A DNA stretch of 56,060 bases from Marivita sp. (GTDB lineage: Bacteria; Pseudomonadota; Alphaproteobacteria; Rhodobacterales; Rhodobacteraceae), in NCBI RefSeq assembly GCF_020055675.1, contig NZ_JAIPUS010000023.1, positions 1 to 56,060 of the forward strand, read 5' to 3'. Position numbers and translations under genes: made by a program. This document shows, piece by piece, positions 28,453 through 37,208 of this stretch (position 1 is its first letter; each line of letters begins with the position of its first letter). The notes below the pieces were generated by a model. That model saw nothing but the letters and a program-made list of their open reading frames with translations, was not told the origin of the DNA and ran no database searches.

Positions 28453-28941
28453 CTACATCTCGGCGAGCAGCGCCTCACCGCTCGAAACCTCGCAAACGCC
28501 GGGGCTTTCCTCGACATGCAGCTTGGTGACCTTGCCATCCTCGACCAGCATCGCATAGCGCTTGGACCGCGAGATCAAGCCGGCAGGCGGTGCGTCGAAA
28601 TCCAGGCCAAGCGCCTTTGTAAACGCGCTTTGTGCATCCCCGAGCATGGTGATCCCGGCCTCGGTAGCCCCCGTCGCCTCGCCCCAGGCCTGCATGACGA
28701 ACGGGTCGTTCACGGACACGCAGATGATCTCGTCCACACCCTTTTCGGTGAACTGATCCTTGGTCCGCACGAAACTGGGCACATGCGCGGCATGGCAGGT
28801 CGGCGTGAACGCGCCCGGAACGGCAAAGACCACAAGTTTCTTGCCTTTGGCATGCGCCGCCAAATCCACGGATTCGGGGCCATCGGCCCCCATCTTGACC
28901 AATGTGGCGTCTGGCAACGTGTCACCTTGTGCGATTGTCAT
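28453..28941 (-). CDS. Peroxiredoxin (Prx5/AhpE-like, thioredoxin fold)
   Basis: Protein of 162 aa from the ATG at 28941 (MTIAQGDTLPDATLVKMG). The peroxidatic cysteine is in PGAFTPTCHAAHVPSF, the hallmark of the Prx5 group. No second conserved resolving cysteine is seen in the usual place, apart from a Cys in SPGVCEVSSG near the C-terminus that could serve. It reduces hydroperoxides in the cytosol. It lies between alkB and the flavoprotein reductase on the opposite strand. Confidence 0.95.
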   Translation of the reverse strand: MTIAQGDTLPDATLVKMGADGPESVDLAAHAKGKKLVVFAVPGAFTPTCHAAHVPSFVRTKDQFTEKGVDEIICVSVNDPFVMQAWGEATGATEAGITMLGDAQSAFTKALGLDFDAPPAGLISRSKRYAMLVEDGKVTKLHVEESPGVCEVSSGEALLAEM

Positions 28942-29036
28942 GGATCGTCCCTCGCTGTTGAATTGCAATTCTCGTGATCTGCCATATAGGGTCTCGCGGA
29001 ACGACACCAACGGAAGTTTCAAAAAAGGTGGAGGCG

Positions 29037-30248
29037 ATGGCTCATGTAATCATTGTGGGCGCAGGTCAAGCCGGCGCCTCTTGCGCGGCACGGCTGCGGT
29101 CCAAAGGGTTCGAGGGCCGGATCACCCTGATCGGAGAAGAGCCGGTCCCGCCCTATCAACGCCCGCCCCTGTCAAAGGCCTATCTTCTTGGCGACATGCA
29201 GCGCGAACGTCTCTACCTGCGTCCCGAGAGCTTTTATGTCGAGCAGGGTATCACCCTGAAGCTGGGCGCGCCGGTTCGCGATATCGACCCCGCCGCGCAG
29301 ACGGTGCGAGTCGGCGGTGAAACGCTGCACTATGATGAACTGGTCCTGACGACCGGATCGAGGCCGCGCCGCCTGCCGGCTGCGATCGGCGGCGATCTGG
29401 ACGGCGTGATGGTGGTGCGCGGCCTGCACGATGTTGACACGATGGCCCCCCGCTTTGCCGCCGATGCGCGTGTGCTGATCGTCGGCGGTGGCTATATCGG
29501 ACTCGAGGCGGCGGCGGTCGCGGCCAAGAGGGGCATGCGTGTGACCCTCGTGGAAATGGCCGACCGCATCCTGCAGCGCGTCGCGGCGCCCGAAACCTCG
29601 GCGTTCTTTCGCGACCTGCATGCGCGACACGGTGTCGACCTGCGCGAAGGCGTCGCCCTCGACTATCTGACAGGCGAGAACGGCCATGTGACCGGTGCCG
29701 TCCTGGGCAATGGCGACAGCATCGACGTGGACTTCGTTCTGGTCGGCGTTGGCATCGCCCCCGACACGGCCCTGGCCGAGACAGCGGGCCTGCGGCTCGA
29801 CAATGGCATCGCCACCGATACGCATGGCCGCACGTCGGACCCGCACATCTGGGCGGCGGGGGATTGCACGTCCTTCCCGTGGCGCGGCCAGCAGCTGCGG
29901 CTCGAAAGCGTCGGCAACGCGATCGATCAGGCCGAATGCGTCGCCGACAATATCCTTGGGCTGGATCGCGGCTATGATGCAAAGCCCTGGTTCTGGTCCG
30001 ACCAATACAATGTGAAGCTGCAAATCGCCGGGCTGAACACCGGCTATGACCGCGTCGTGGTGCGCAAAGGCGATGGGTCCGGCCTGTCGCACTGGTATTA
30101 TGCCAATGACCGGCTCTTGGCGATTGACGCGATGAACGATCCACGCGCCTACATGGTCGGCAAGCGCCTGATCGAGGCGGGCAAATCCCCCGATGCCGAC
30201 CTGGTCCGCGACCCCGACACCGATCTCAAGGCACTGCTCAAGCCGTGA
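29037..30248 (+). CDS. FAD-dependent rubredoxin/ferredoxin reductase-like oxidoreductase
   Basis: Protein of 403 aa from the ATG at 29037, with GGTGGAGG just upstream. It has an N-terminal FAD Rossmann motif (VIIVGAGQAGASCA), NAD(P)H motif VLIVGGGYIGLEAA, the ATG-like segment LTTGSRPRRLP, FAD-binding WAAGDCTSFP, and a C-terminal reductase domain (WFWSDQYNVKLQIAGL). This matches putidaredoxin/rubredoxin reductases that pass NADH electrons to a small Fe-S carrier. It is translationally coupled to rsmD (GTGA overlap). A role with AlkB is suggested only by proximity. Confidence 0.9.
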   Translation: MAHVIIVGAGQAGASCAARLRSKGFEGRITLIGEEPVPPYQRPPLSKAYLLGDMQRERLYLRPESFYVEQGITLKLGAPVRDIDPAAQTVRVGGETLHYDELVLTTGSRPRRLPAAIGGDLDGVMVVRGLHDVDTMAPRFAADARVLIVGGGYIGLEAAAVAAKRGMRVTLVEMADRILQRVAAPETSAFFRDLHARHGVDLREGVALDYLTGENGHVTGAVLGNGDSIDVDFVLVGVGIAPDTALAETAGLRLDNGIATDTHGRTSDPHIWAAGDCTSFPWRGQQLRLESVGNAIDQAECVADNILGLDRGYDAKPWFWSDQYNVKLQIAGLNTGYDRVVVRKGDGSGLSHWYYANDRLLAIDAMNDPRAYMVGKRLIEAGKSPDADLVRDPDTDLKALLKP

Positions 30249-30817
30249 GGATCATCGCCGGCACCTATCGCGGCCGACCGCTCGCGACTGTTGGCAAGGG
30301 GGATGCCGGGGCCCATTTGCGGCCCACCACTGACCGGGTGCGTGAAAGCCTGTTCAACATGCTGTGCGGGGGCCGCTTTGGCGATCCGTTCGACGGGGCG
30401 CATGTGCTCGATCTCTTCGCAGGGACAGGCGCGCTGGGGCTCGAGGCGCTGTCGCGCGGCGCATCCAGCGCGGTGTTCGTCGATGACGGCCGCAAGGCAC
30501 TGTCGCTGATCAAGGCAAACATCAAGACGCTGGGCTGCCAAGAAACCCGCGTCCTCGGCCGCGACGCGACCCGACTGCCGCCCTGCGACGGGGCGCCGGC
30601 AACGCTTGTGTTTCTTGATCCGCCATATGGAAAATCGCTTGGGCAAAAGGCCATAGACGCTGCGGTTGCAGCGGGCTGGCTGGCCGCGGACGCGTTGGTC
30701 GTTTGGGAAGAAAACGCGCCGCAAGCCGCCCCCGAAGGCTTTACCTGTCTCGACACGCGGCGCTACGGCGAAACGCATGTGACGGTGTTGCGATTTGGGA
30801 AATCCGGCGGCGCGTGA
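30245..30817 (+). CDS. rsmD: 16S rRNA (guanine(966)-N(2))-methyltransferase RsmD
   Basis: Protein of 190 aa starting at a GTG that overlaps the preceding stop by four bases. RIIAGTYRGRPL at the N-terminus, LRPTTDRVRESLFNML, SAM-binding VLDLFAGTGALGLEALSRG and the catalytic FLDPPYGKSL are all family signatures. It methylates G966 of 16S rRNA. Confidence 0.96.
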   Translation: MRIIAGTYRGRPLATVGKGDAGAHLRPTTDRVRESLFNMLCGGRFGDPFDGAHVLDLFAGTGALGLEALSRGASSAVFVDDGRKALSLIKANIKTLGCQETRVLGRDATRLPPCDGAPATLVFLDPPYGKSLGQKAIDAAVAAGWLAADALVVWEENAPQAAPEGFTCLDTRRYGETHVTVLRFGKSGGA

Positions 30818-30829
30818 TAACCTTGGGGC

Positions 30830-31012
30830 ATGACGATTTACGTCCCGACCGCGCAGGACACAGCCCTGTCAGAACACGCAAAGCCGTTGGAAACGCGCCC
30901 ACCGTCCGGGAATGGGCCGGTCCTGATTGCAGATTGCGCCACAGCGGTCGCCGGTGAAACGCTTTTGTCCTGCCTCTGGCGCCGCTGGGATTTGGACAGG
31001 CTGCAGGAATAG
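30830..31012 (+). CDS. Possible small protein downstream of rsmD
   Basis: An ATG 12 bases after the rsmD stop opens a 60-codon frame (MTIYVPTAQDTALSEHAK...) with mostly G or C at third codon positions, as in its neighbours. No domain is recognised. GGGGC upstream is a weak ribosome site. It may be a genuine hypothetical gene, a decayed remnant or chance. The following 173 bases to the next gene hold nothing else that I can identify. Confidence 0.35.
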   Translation: MTIYVPTAQDTALSEHAKPLETRPPSGNGPVLIADCATAVAGETLLSCLWRRWDLDRLQE

Positions 31013-31185
31013 CTTTGCCGGGGTCCCGGATCCTGCCGGCCGTCATCCATCCTCACCAAAGTGTGCCCATCTTCGACAAGTTGCGCCCTGTCGCGGCCTT
31101 TGGCGCTGCCTGGCAAAAGCCAATTGCCGCACCGTGGGTCCCCATGTTATTCACAAATCTGAATTTATTTCCCGGAGGAGACATC

Positions 31186-32154
31186 ATGCCATTGCGCCCA
31201 ACCCGCCGCGCGTTTCTGAAAACCGCCGCTGCCATGCCTGCCTTTGCCCTGCCGGGCGCACAGGCCCTTGCCAATCTTGGTGGACCGGAGGGCGGCAATC
31301 CGGGGCATTTCCGCTTCACGCTTGGCGAGGCAAAGATCACTATCCTGTCGGATGGTTATCTTGCCCTGCCAACAGAAGGGTTGGGGGTGAATGCCGATCC
31401 TGACAGGGTGCAGGCGTTTCTGGCAGCGCATTACCTGTCGACCGAGACCAATATCTCGCACACCAATCACATCCTGATCGAGATCGGCGACCGCACGGTT
31501 CTGGTGGATGTCGGGTCGGGCAACCGTTTCATGGCGACGGCCGGGCGGCTTCTGGTGAATATGGAGGCTGCCGGGATCGCCCCCTCATCGATCACCGATG
31601 TGGTCATCACACACGCGCACCCCGATCACATCTGGGGCATTCGTGACGATTTCGACGAGGCGATCTTCCCGGATGCCGCCTATTACCTCGGCGAGACAGA
31701 GCATGATTACTGGATGCAGGACGGGCTTGCCACGCAGGTGCCGCAAGAGCTTCAGCAATTTGTCGTGGGCGCGCAAAACTCGATCTCCGTGGACGGCGCG
31801 GAGTGGGAGCTGATGTCGGACGGATTCGAGGTGGTGCCCGGCGTGCGGGTGATCGACACGCCCGGCCATACCCCCGGACATATGGCCGTGGTGGTCGAAA
31901 GCGGAGGACAGCAGTTGATCGCGCTGGGCGATTCCATGAGCCACGCCTACACCAACTTTGCCCATCCCGAGTGGTACAATGATTTCGACTCGGACGGGGA
32001 TCAGACCGTTGCCACGCGCAAGCGGCTTCTGGACATGGCGGCCACCGACCGAATGGCGGTGCTGGGCTATCACTTCCCCTTTCCGGGTGTCGGCCACGTG
32101 ATGCGCGAGGGCGAGACCTACAGCTTTGTGCCGGCGCTCTGGAAGTTCGACTAG
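31186..32154 (+). CDS. Tat-exported MBL-fold metallo-hydrolase
   Basis: Protein of 322 aa from the ATG at 31186, with GGAGGAG six bases upstream. The N-terminus carries a twin-arginine signal (TRRAFLKTAAAMPAFALPGA), so it is folded before export to the periplasm. The metallo-beta-lactamase motif THAHPDHIWG supplies the HxHxDH metal ligands; later ligands are in DTPGHTPGHM and GDSMSH. Its layout resembles methyl-parathion-hydrolase-like and quinoprotein-relay-associated MBL proteins. Substrate unknown. Its stop overlaps that of the convergent MFS gene in one CTAG. Confidence 0.9.
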   Translation: MPLRPTRRAFLKTAAAMPAFALPGAQALANLGGPEGGNPGHFRFTLGEAKITILSDGYLALPTEGLGVNADPDRVQAFLAAHYLSTETNISHTNHILIEIGDRTVLVDVGSGNRFMATAGRLLVNMEAAGIAPSSITDVVITHAHPDHIWGIRDDFDEAIFPDAAYYLGETEHDYWMQDGLATQVPQELQQFVVGAQNSISVDGAEWELMSDGFEVVPGVRVIDTPGHTPGHMAVVVESGGQQLIALGDSMSHAYTNFAHPEWYNDFDSDGDQTVATRKRLLDMAATDRMAVLGYHFPFPGVGHVMREGETYSFVPALWKFD

Positions 32155-33338
32155 AGCCCTGCAGACCGCAGGTTGGCGGCGCGGTGGGACCACAGGATAT
32201 GGCCCAGCGCGCCCAGCGCCACGACCCCGCCGGCGGCGCCCAGCCATGTCAAATCACCCATGGTTTGCACCGCCCCGCCCAGCGCCGATCCCGCAGCCGT
32301 CCCGACATAGATCGCCGCCGCATTGAGCGCCAGGACAACTCCGGCGAGGCTGGGCGCCAATTGCAGCAACCGCACCTGCTGCGGCGCGACGAAAGACCAG
32401 CCGAAGGCGGACCAGACAAAGACCAGGGCCAGCAACAGCCCTCCCGAAACGGGCAGACCCGAAAAGGCCGGCATCAGCACGATCTGCCCGAGGCAGAGCA
32501 GCACAAGGGATTTGACCGGTCCCAGCCGGTCCGTCAGCACGCCGCCGATCAGGTTGCCCGCCACGGCGCCCGCACCAAAGAGCAGCAGGACAAGGGTGAT
32601 CCCGTCGCGGCCATAGCCCATCGTCTGCTCCAGCAGCGGCGCAAGATAGGTAAAAAGCACATAGATCGCGCCCAGAAAGCTCGCCGTGAAAAGCACCGCG
32701 CCCATCACGACCCCGTCTCTGAGCGCGCGTCCCAGATCGCGCAGCGACACTGGCGTGAAGCGCAGGCCGGCCGGCACCCGCACCCAGACCAGCCCGGCGC
32801 CCACAAGCGCAAGTGCCAGCACGATCCAGAACGCCGCGCGCCAGCCGAAGGTGAAGGCGATCCAGCCGCCTGCGGGCACGCCCAACACCTGCGACAGCGT
32901 CAGACCGAAATAGAAGGTTGCAATCGCCTTGCCCTGAGCGGTTTTCGGCGCCAACGCCGCCACGACCGCGGCACCCACCGGGGTCACGAGTCCGGCCCCC
33001 GCTGCCGCCAGCGCGCGGGAGAGGTAAAGCAGGGTCATGTTCGGCGCCAAAGCCGAAAACAGCGTGCCCAGCGCAAAAAGACCCATCCCGGCCGCGATCA
33101 CCCGGCGCCGCCCGATCCGCCCGGTGATGGACACCAGCAGCGGCGACAGGACCGCGTAAGCCAGCGCGTAGACCGTCAACGCGCCCCCGGCGGCGGCGGT
33201 GCTGATTCCGAGGTCGGAGGCCAGGAGCGGCACCATGCCGATAACCACGAAGGCGCCCATGCCGATGACGAAGTTGCACCCGGAAAGCAGGGCGATCAGG
33301 CCTGTCGGCGGCCGGCTCGGATCGGTTTCGATGGTCAC
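32151..33338 (-). CDS. MFS transporter
   Basis: Protein of 395 aa with twelve predicted membrane helices and the MFS motif-A-like loop TGRIGRRRVIAAG between helices 2 and 3. It belongs to the DHA1 drug/arabinose efflux style (LSVxNF-free N-terminus, GAxxVTPVGAAVVAAL in helix 4). It starts at a GTG four bases after the TsaC-type gene's stop, so they form an operon. Substrate cannot be read from sequence. Confidence 0.9.
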   Translation of the reverse strand: MTIETDPSRPPTGLIALLSGCNFVIGMGAFVVIGMVPLLASDLGISTAAAGGALTVYALAYAVLSPLLVSITGRIGRRRVIAAGMGLFALGTLFSALAPNMTLLYLSRALAAAGAGLVTPVGAAVVAALAPKTAQGKAIATFYFGLTLSQVLGVPAGGWIAFTFGWRAAFWIVLALALVGAGLVWVRVPAGLRFTPVSLRDLGRALRDGVVMGAVLFTASFLGAIYVLFTYLAPLLEQTMGYGRDGITLVLLLFGAGAVAGNLIGGVLTDRLGPVKSLVLLCLGQIVLMPAFSGLPVSGGLLLALVFVWSAFGWSFVAPQQVRLLQLAPSLAGVVLALNAAAIYVGTAAGSALGGAVQTMGDLTWLGAAGGVVALGALGHILWSHRAANLRSAGL

Positions 33339-33342
33339 CCGG

Positions 33343-34296
33343 TCAGCCGTCGCGCGGGGCCGCGGCGCGGCTCAGACGGTCGTTGATGGCGATGCCCAGC
33401 CCTTCATGCGGGATCGGGGAGACGGCGATCGCCTCGCCGCCTCTGGCATCGAGACGGTGCAGATAGTCAAACAGGTTCGATGCCGCTTCGACAAGATCCT
33501 CGTCCGCGGACAGGTTGAGGTCGCAGTCCACCTCGCCGAAACCCAGCCGCATCTCGCCCGTCTGCCAGTCTGTTGCGTTCAGGCGGACACGTGCTGTCGG
33601 CGCATAATGCGACATGAGCTGGCCGGGGGCGGAAATCGCCTCAGCCTTGTGCCGCACGGCAATGTTGCGGCCCAGCGTTTTCGCCAGCTCGGCCTCCGTG
33701 ATCCCGCCGGGACGCAAAAGAACCGGTTTGTCGAGCAATCCGATGATGGTGGATTCAACCCCCACCTCGGACGCACCACCGTCGAGCACCGCGTCGAGCC
33801 TGCCCCCAAGGCTGTCGAGGACATGGGACGGTTGCGTGGGGCTGATCTGCCCGGACCGATTCGCCGATGGGGCGGCAACGCCCCGGCCAAGCGCCCCCAG
33901 GATCGCCTGCGCGGCGGGATGGCCAGGCAGCCGCACAGCGATCGTGTCGAGCCCCGCCGTCACAAGCGACGAGATCGCACTGCCGGGGTGCTTCTTCAGA
34001 ACAAGCGTCAGAGGGCCGGGCCAATAGGCCCGCGCCAACGTATCCGCCTCGTCGGTCCAGACAACATGTTGCTTGAGATCCTCCAGTTCCGCGAAATGCA
34101 CGATCAACGGGTTAAAGCTGGGCCGTCCCTTCGCCTCGAAGATCCGGGCCACCGCCCTGTCGTTGGTGGCATCCGCGCCGAGGCCATAGACAGTCTCGGT
34201 CGGAAAGGCGACAAGGCGGCCGGCGCGCAGCATGGCGGCTGCGATGTGATGGCCCGCATCGGTATCGGGCAGGCGTTCGGGCGGGGTTTGGTTCAT
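33343..34296 (-). CDS. L-threonylcarbamoyladenylate synthase (Sua5/TsaC, long form)
   Basis: Protein of 317 aa from the ATG at 34296. It makes threonylcarbamoyl-AMP, the precursor of the t6A tRNA modification. The YrdC domain has GRLVAFPTETVYGLGADA, KGRPSFNPLIVH and APSANRSGQISPT. The remaining ~110 residues with APGQLMSHYAPTARV form the Sua5 C-terminal domain, so it is the long Sua5 form. The minus frame stays open well upstream across the antisense of the next gene, but that part has no family resemblance. Confidence 0.95.
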   Translation of the reverse strand: MNQTPPERLPDTDAGHHIAAAMLRAGRLVAFPTETVYGLGADATNDRAVARIFEAKGRPSFNPLIVHFAELEDLKQHVVWTDEADTLARAYWPGPLTLVLKKHPGSAISSLVTAGLDTIAVRLPGHPAAQAILGALGRGVAAPSANRSGQISPTQPSHVLDSLGGRLDAVLDGGASEVGVESTIIGLLDKPVLLRPGGITEAELAKTLGRNIAVRHKAEAISAPGQLMSHYAPTARVRLNATDWQTGEMRLGFGEVDCDLNLSADEDLVEAASNLFDYLHRLDARGGEAIAVSPIPHEGLGIAINDRLSRAAAPRDG

Positions 34297-34434
34297 GCGA
34301 TTTGACGCCGCGTTTTTGTTGATGGGGGGGTCCGCATTCGTCAGGATATTACCAAGGGCTGACGATTGTTTATCGCTCCGGCACACGATTGCCAAGCCGC
34401 AGAACGACCGGCCCCAACCCAACAAGAGGTGTTC

Positions 34435-36135
34435 ATGACCTATCGTGCCCCCGTTTCCGAATTCCGTTTCCTGTTCGATCACGTGGTCGGGTTTGGCCAG
34501 GTCGCCGCGACTGACCGCTTTGCAGAAGCCACCCCGGACACTGTCGAGGCGGTGCTGACCGAGGCCGGCAAGCTGTGCGAGGACGTGCTGTCGCCATTGC
34601 AACGGGCCGGGGATCTGCACCCGGCGACGCTTGAGAACGGCATTGTGCGGACGCCGCCCGGGTTCGACGACGGGTTCCGGGCAATCGCCGAGGGCGGCTG
34701 GATCGCGATCGCCGCCGATCCCGATTTTGGCGGCACCGGTCTGCCGATGACGATGGCCACCGCCGTGAACGAGATGATGAGCGCCGCCTGCCTGTCGATC
34801 CAATTGGCCCCGCTGATGACGCAGGGGCAGATCGAGGCGCTGGAAAACCACGCGAGCGATGCACTCAAGGCCCTGTACCTGCCCAAGCTGATCTCGGGCG
34901 AATGGATGGGCACGATGAACCTGACCGAACCGCAGGCAGGCAGCGACGTGGGCGCGCTGACCACCAAGGCAGAGCCGAATGATGATGGCACCTATGCGAT
35001 CACGGGTCAGAAAATCTACATCTCCTGGGGCGACAACGACTTCACGGAAAACGTCTGTCATCTCGTTCTGGCGCGTCTTCCCGACGCGGTGCCCGGCACC
35101 AAGGGAATCAGTCTGTTTCTGGTGCCCAAGCGTCTCCCGGACGCCGATGGCAAACCCGGCGCGGCCAACGATCTTCGGGTGGTCAGCCTCGAACACAAGA
35201 TGGGCCTGCATGGCAGCCCGACCGCGGTGATGGAATACGCCGGCGCAACCGGCTGGCGTGTCGGCGAGGAACACGATGGCATGCGCGCCATGTTCACCAT
35301 GATGAACAATGCCCGTCTTGGGGTTGGCGTGCAGGGGGTCGGCGTCGCCGATGGAGCCTATCAGCACGCGCTCGCCTATGCCGAGGGACGCCAGCAAGGC
35401 CGGACCGAGAATGGCACCATCATCGACCACGCCGATGTGCGCCGGATGCTGGCCACCATGAAGGCCGACACCTTTGCCGCCCGCGCCATCGCGCTGGCCA
35501 ATGCCGTCGCGGTCGACATGGAAACGGCCACGGGCCATGATGACTGGGCCGCGCGCGCGGCGCTTCTGACACCGATCACAAAGGTGTTCGGCACGGAGAC
35601 GGGGATCGAGGTGGCACAGACCGGCGTGCAGGTGCATGGCGGCATGGGCTTTGTCGAGGAAACGGGTGCCGCGCAGTATTCCCGCGACGTGCGCGTGACC
35701 GCGATCTATGAAGGCACCAACGGCATCCAGTCGATGGACCTTGTGGGCCGCAAGCTGATGGACGGCGGCGAGGCGGCGTATAGCCTGCTCGACGAAATGG
35801 AGGCCGAGGCCGAGGCGGCGCGCGCCGACCTGCCCGAACTGGCCGAACCCGTCTGGCAGGCCTGCGAGACGTTGCGCGAAACGACCGAATGGATGGTGGC
35901 GCAGGGCGCGCAGGATCGCTTTGCCGGATCGGGACCCTACCTGCGCGGCTTTGCCCGCGTGCTGGGCGGTCACTTTCATCTCAAGGCCGCGCGCGCCGAC
36001 CGGGATGGCACACATGAACGCCTTGCCAAGTTCTATATTCACCGGCTTTTGCCAGAACACATTGGCCTGCTGGCCCATGCGCGGCAGGGGGCCGAGGCGC
36101 TGTATGCCCTGAGCATGGACGACCTGGCGGCATGA
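34435..36135 (+). CDS. Acyl-CoA dehydrogenase (DmdC-type)
   Basis: FAD-dependent acyl-CoA dehydrogenase of 566 aa from the ATG at 34435 (MTYRAPVSEFRFLFD). It has an N-terminal AcylCoA_DH_N extension, the FAD-binding MNLTEPQAGSDVGAL and WGDN region, and the catalytic-base segment AIYEGTNGIQSMDLVGRK. A C-terminal helical extension follows. This long architecture and the opening residues match the DmdC group, which includes 3-methylmercaptopropionyl-CoA dehydrogenase of DMSP breakdown. Many roseobacters carry several paralogues with other acyl-CoA substrates, so I give no dmdC symbol. It is coupled to the following MBL gene (ATGA). Confidence 0.9.
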   Translation: MTYRAPVSEFRFLFDHVVGFGQVAATDRFAEATPDTVEAVLTEAGKLCEDVLSPLQRAGDLHPATLENGIVRTPPGFDDGFRAIAEGGWIAIAADPDFGGTGLPMTMATAVNEMMSAACLSIQLAPLMTQGQIEALENHASDALKALYLPKLISGEWMGTMNLTEPQAGSDVGALTTKAEPNDDGTYAITGQKIYISWGDNDFTENVCHLVLARLPDAVPGTKGISLFLVPKRLPDADGKPGAANDLRVVSLEHKMGLHGSPTAVMEYAGATGWRVGEEHDGMRAMFTMMNNARLGVGVQGVGVADGAYQHALAYAEGRQQGRTENGTIIDHADVRRMLATMKADTFAARAIALANAVAVDMETATGHDDWAARAALLTPITKVFGTETGIEVAQTGVQVHGGMGFVEETGAAQYSRDVRVTAIYEGTNGIQSMDLVGRKLMDGGEAAYSLLDEMEAEAEAARADLPELAEPVWQACETLRETTEWMVAQGAQDRFAGSGPYLRGFARVLGGHFHLKAARADRDGTHERLAKFYIHRLLPEHIGLLAHARQGAEALYALSMDDLAA

Positions 36136-37187
36136 AGGACAGGTTGACCCCGAGCGCGGGCGGTATCCGATACCCCTGGGATGCCCCGCCGGAAGAGGGC
36201 GGCGCCACGCAGGTGGCCGACGGTGTCCTCTGGTGTCGTTTGCCCCTTCCGATGAAGCTGGACCACGTCAATGTCTATGCATTGGATGAGGGCGACAGCT
36301 GGACACTTGTCGATACCGGCTTCGCGTCCAGACGCGGCCGCGCGCTCTGGGCGCGGTTGATCGGCGGGCCGCTGGGCGGCAAACCGATACACCGCGTGAT
36401 CGTCACGCATCACCACCCCGATCACATCGGGCTGGCGGGCTGGTTCCAATCCGAACACGGCGCCGATCTGATCACGACCCGCACGGCGTGGCTCATGGCG
36501 CGGATGCTTCAACTCGATGAACAAGCCACACCCAGTGCCGAAACACTCGCGTTCTGGCAGCGCTGCGGCATGCAGCCGGAGATCCTCGAAAAACGCCGGA
36601 CGGAGCGTCCGTTCAACCTTGCCGATTGCGTGATGCCCCTGCCGCTCGGCTATACCCGTATCCGGCAGGGCGACATGATCACGGCAGGCGGGCGCACCTG
36701 GGATGTGCATATCGGCAATGGCCACGCGCCCGAACATGCCACGCTGTGGTCGCGCGACGACAACCTGGTTCTTGCCGGGGATCAGATCCTGCCATCGATC
36801 AGCTCGAATATCGGGGTCTACGCCACCGAACCCGAGGCCGATCCCGTTGCGGACTGGCTCGAGGCCTGCGAACGCCTGTCCACGATCGCGCGGGAGGATC
36901 ATCTGGTTCTGGGCGGTCACAAGCTGCCCTTCACCGGTGTGCCGCTGCGGCTGCATCAACTGATCGAGAACCACCATGGCGCGCTACGGCGGCTCGAGGC
37001 GCATCTTGCCACGCCGCGAACCGCAGGAGAATGCTTTGCACCGCTTTTCAAGCGCAAGATCGGGGAGGGCGAATACGGGCTCGCCCTTGTCGAGGCGGTG
37101 GCCCACTGCCTTCACCTCTGGCACGCGGGACGTGCGACACGCACGCTGGACGACCGGGGCGCCTGGCGTTTTCACGTATCGGGATGA
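36132..37187 (+). CDS. MBL-fold metallo-hydrolase (LACTB2-like)
   Basis: Protein of 351 aa whose ATG overlaps the dehydrogenase stop by four bases. The metal motif is THHHPDHIGLAGWF. GNGHAPEHATLW and LAGDQILP supply later ligands. A C-terminal winged-helix segment (LFKRKIGEGEYGLALVEAVAH) is the type found in LACTB2-like hydrolases. No signal peptide. Coupling to an acyl-CoA dehydrogenase suggests a thioester or lactone substrate, but this is inference. Confidence 0.9.
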   Translation: MKDRLTPSAGGIRYPWDAPPEEGGATQVADGVLWCRLPLPMKLDHVNVYALDEGDSWTLVDTGFASRRGRALWARLIGGPLGGKPIHRVIVTHHHPDHIGLAGWFQSEHGADLITTRTAWLMARMLQLDEQATPSAETLAFWQRCGMQPEILEKRRTERPFNLADCVMPLPLGYTRIRQGDMITAGGRTWDVHIGNGHAPEHATLWSRDDNLVLAGDQILPSISSNIGVYATEPEADPVADWLEACERLSTIAREDHLVLGGHKLPFTGVPLRLHQLIENHHGALRRLEAHLATPRTAGECFAPLFKRKIGEGEYGLALVEAVAHCLHLWHAGRATRTLDDRGAWRFHVSG

Positions 37188-37208
37188 CCCTGTGTCGGGG
37201 CTACCGCG

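Noticed and set aside
33343-36078. Sua5 gene extended to about 911 codons
   Set aside because: The extension is antisense to the acyl-CoA dehydrogenase and unlike any Sua5; the normal start at 34296 gives the usual length.
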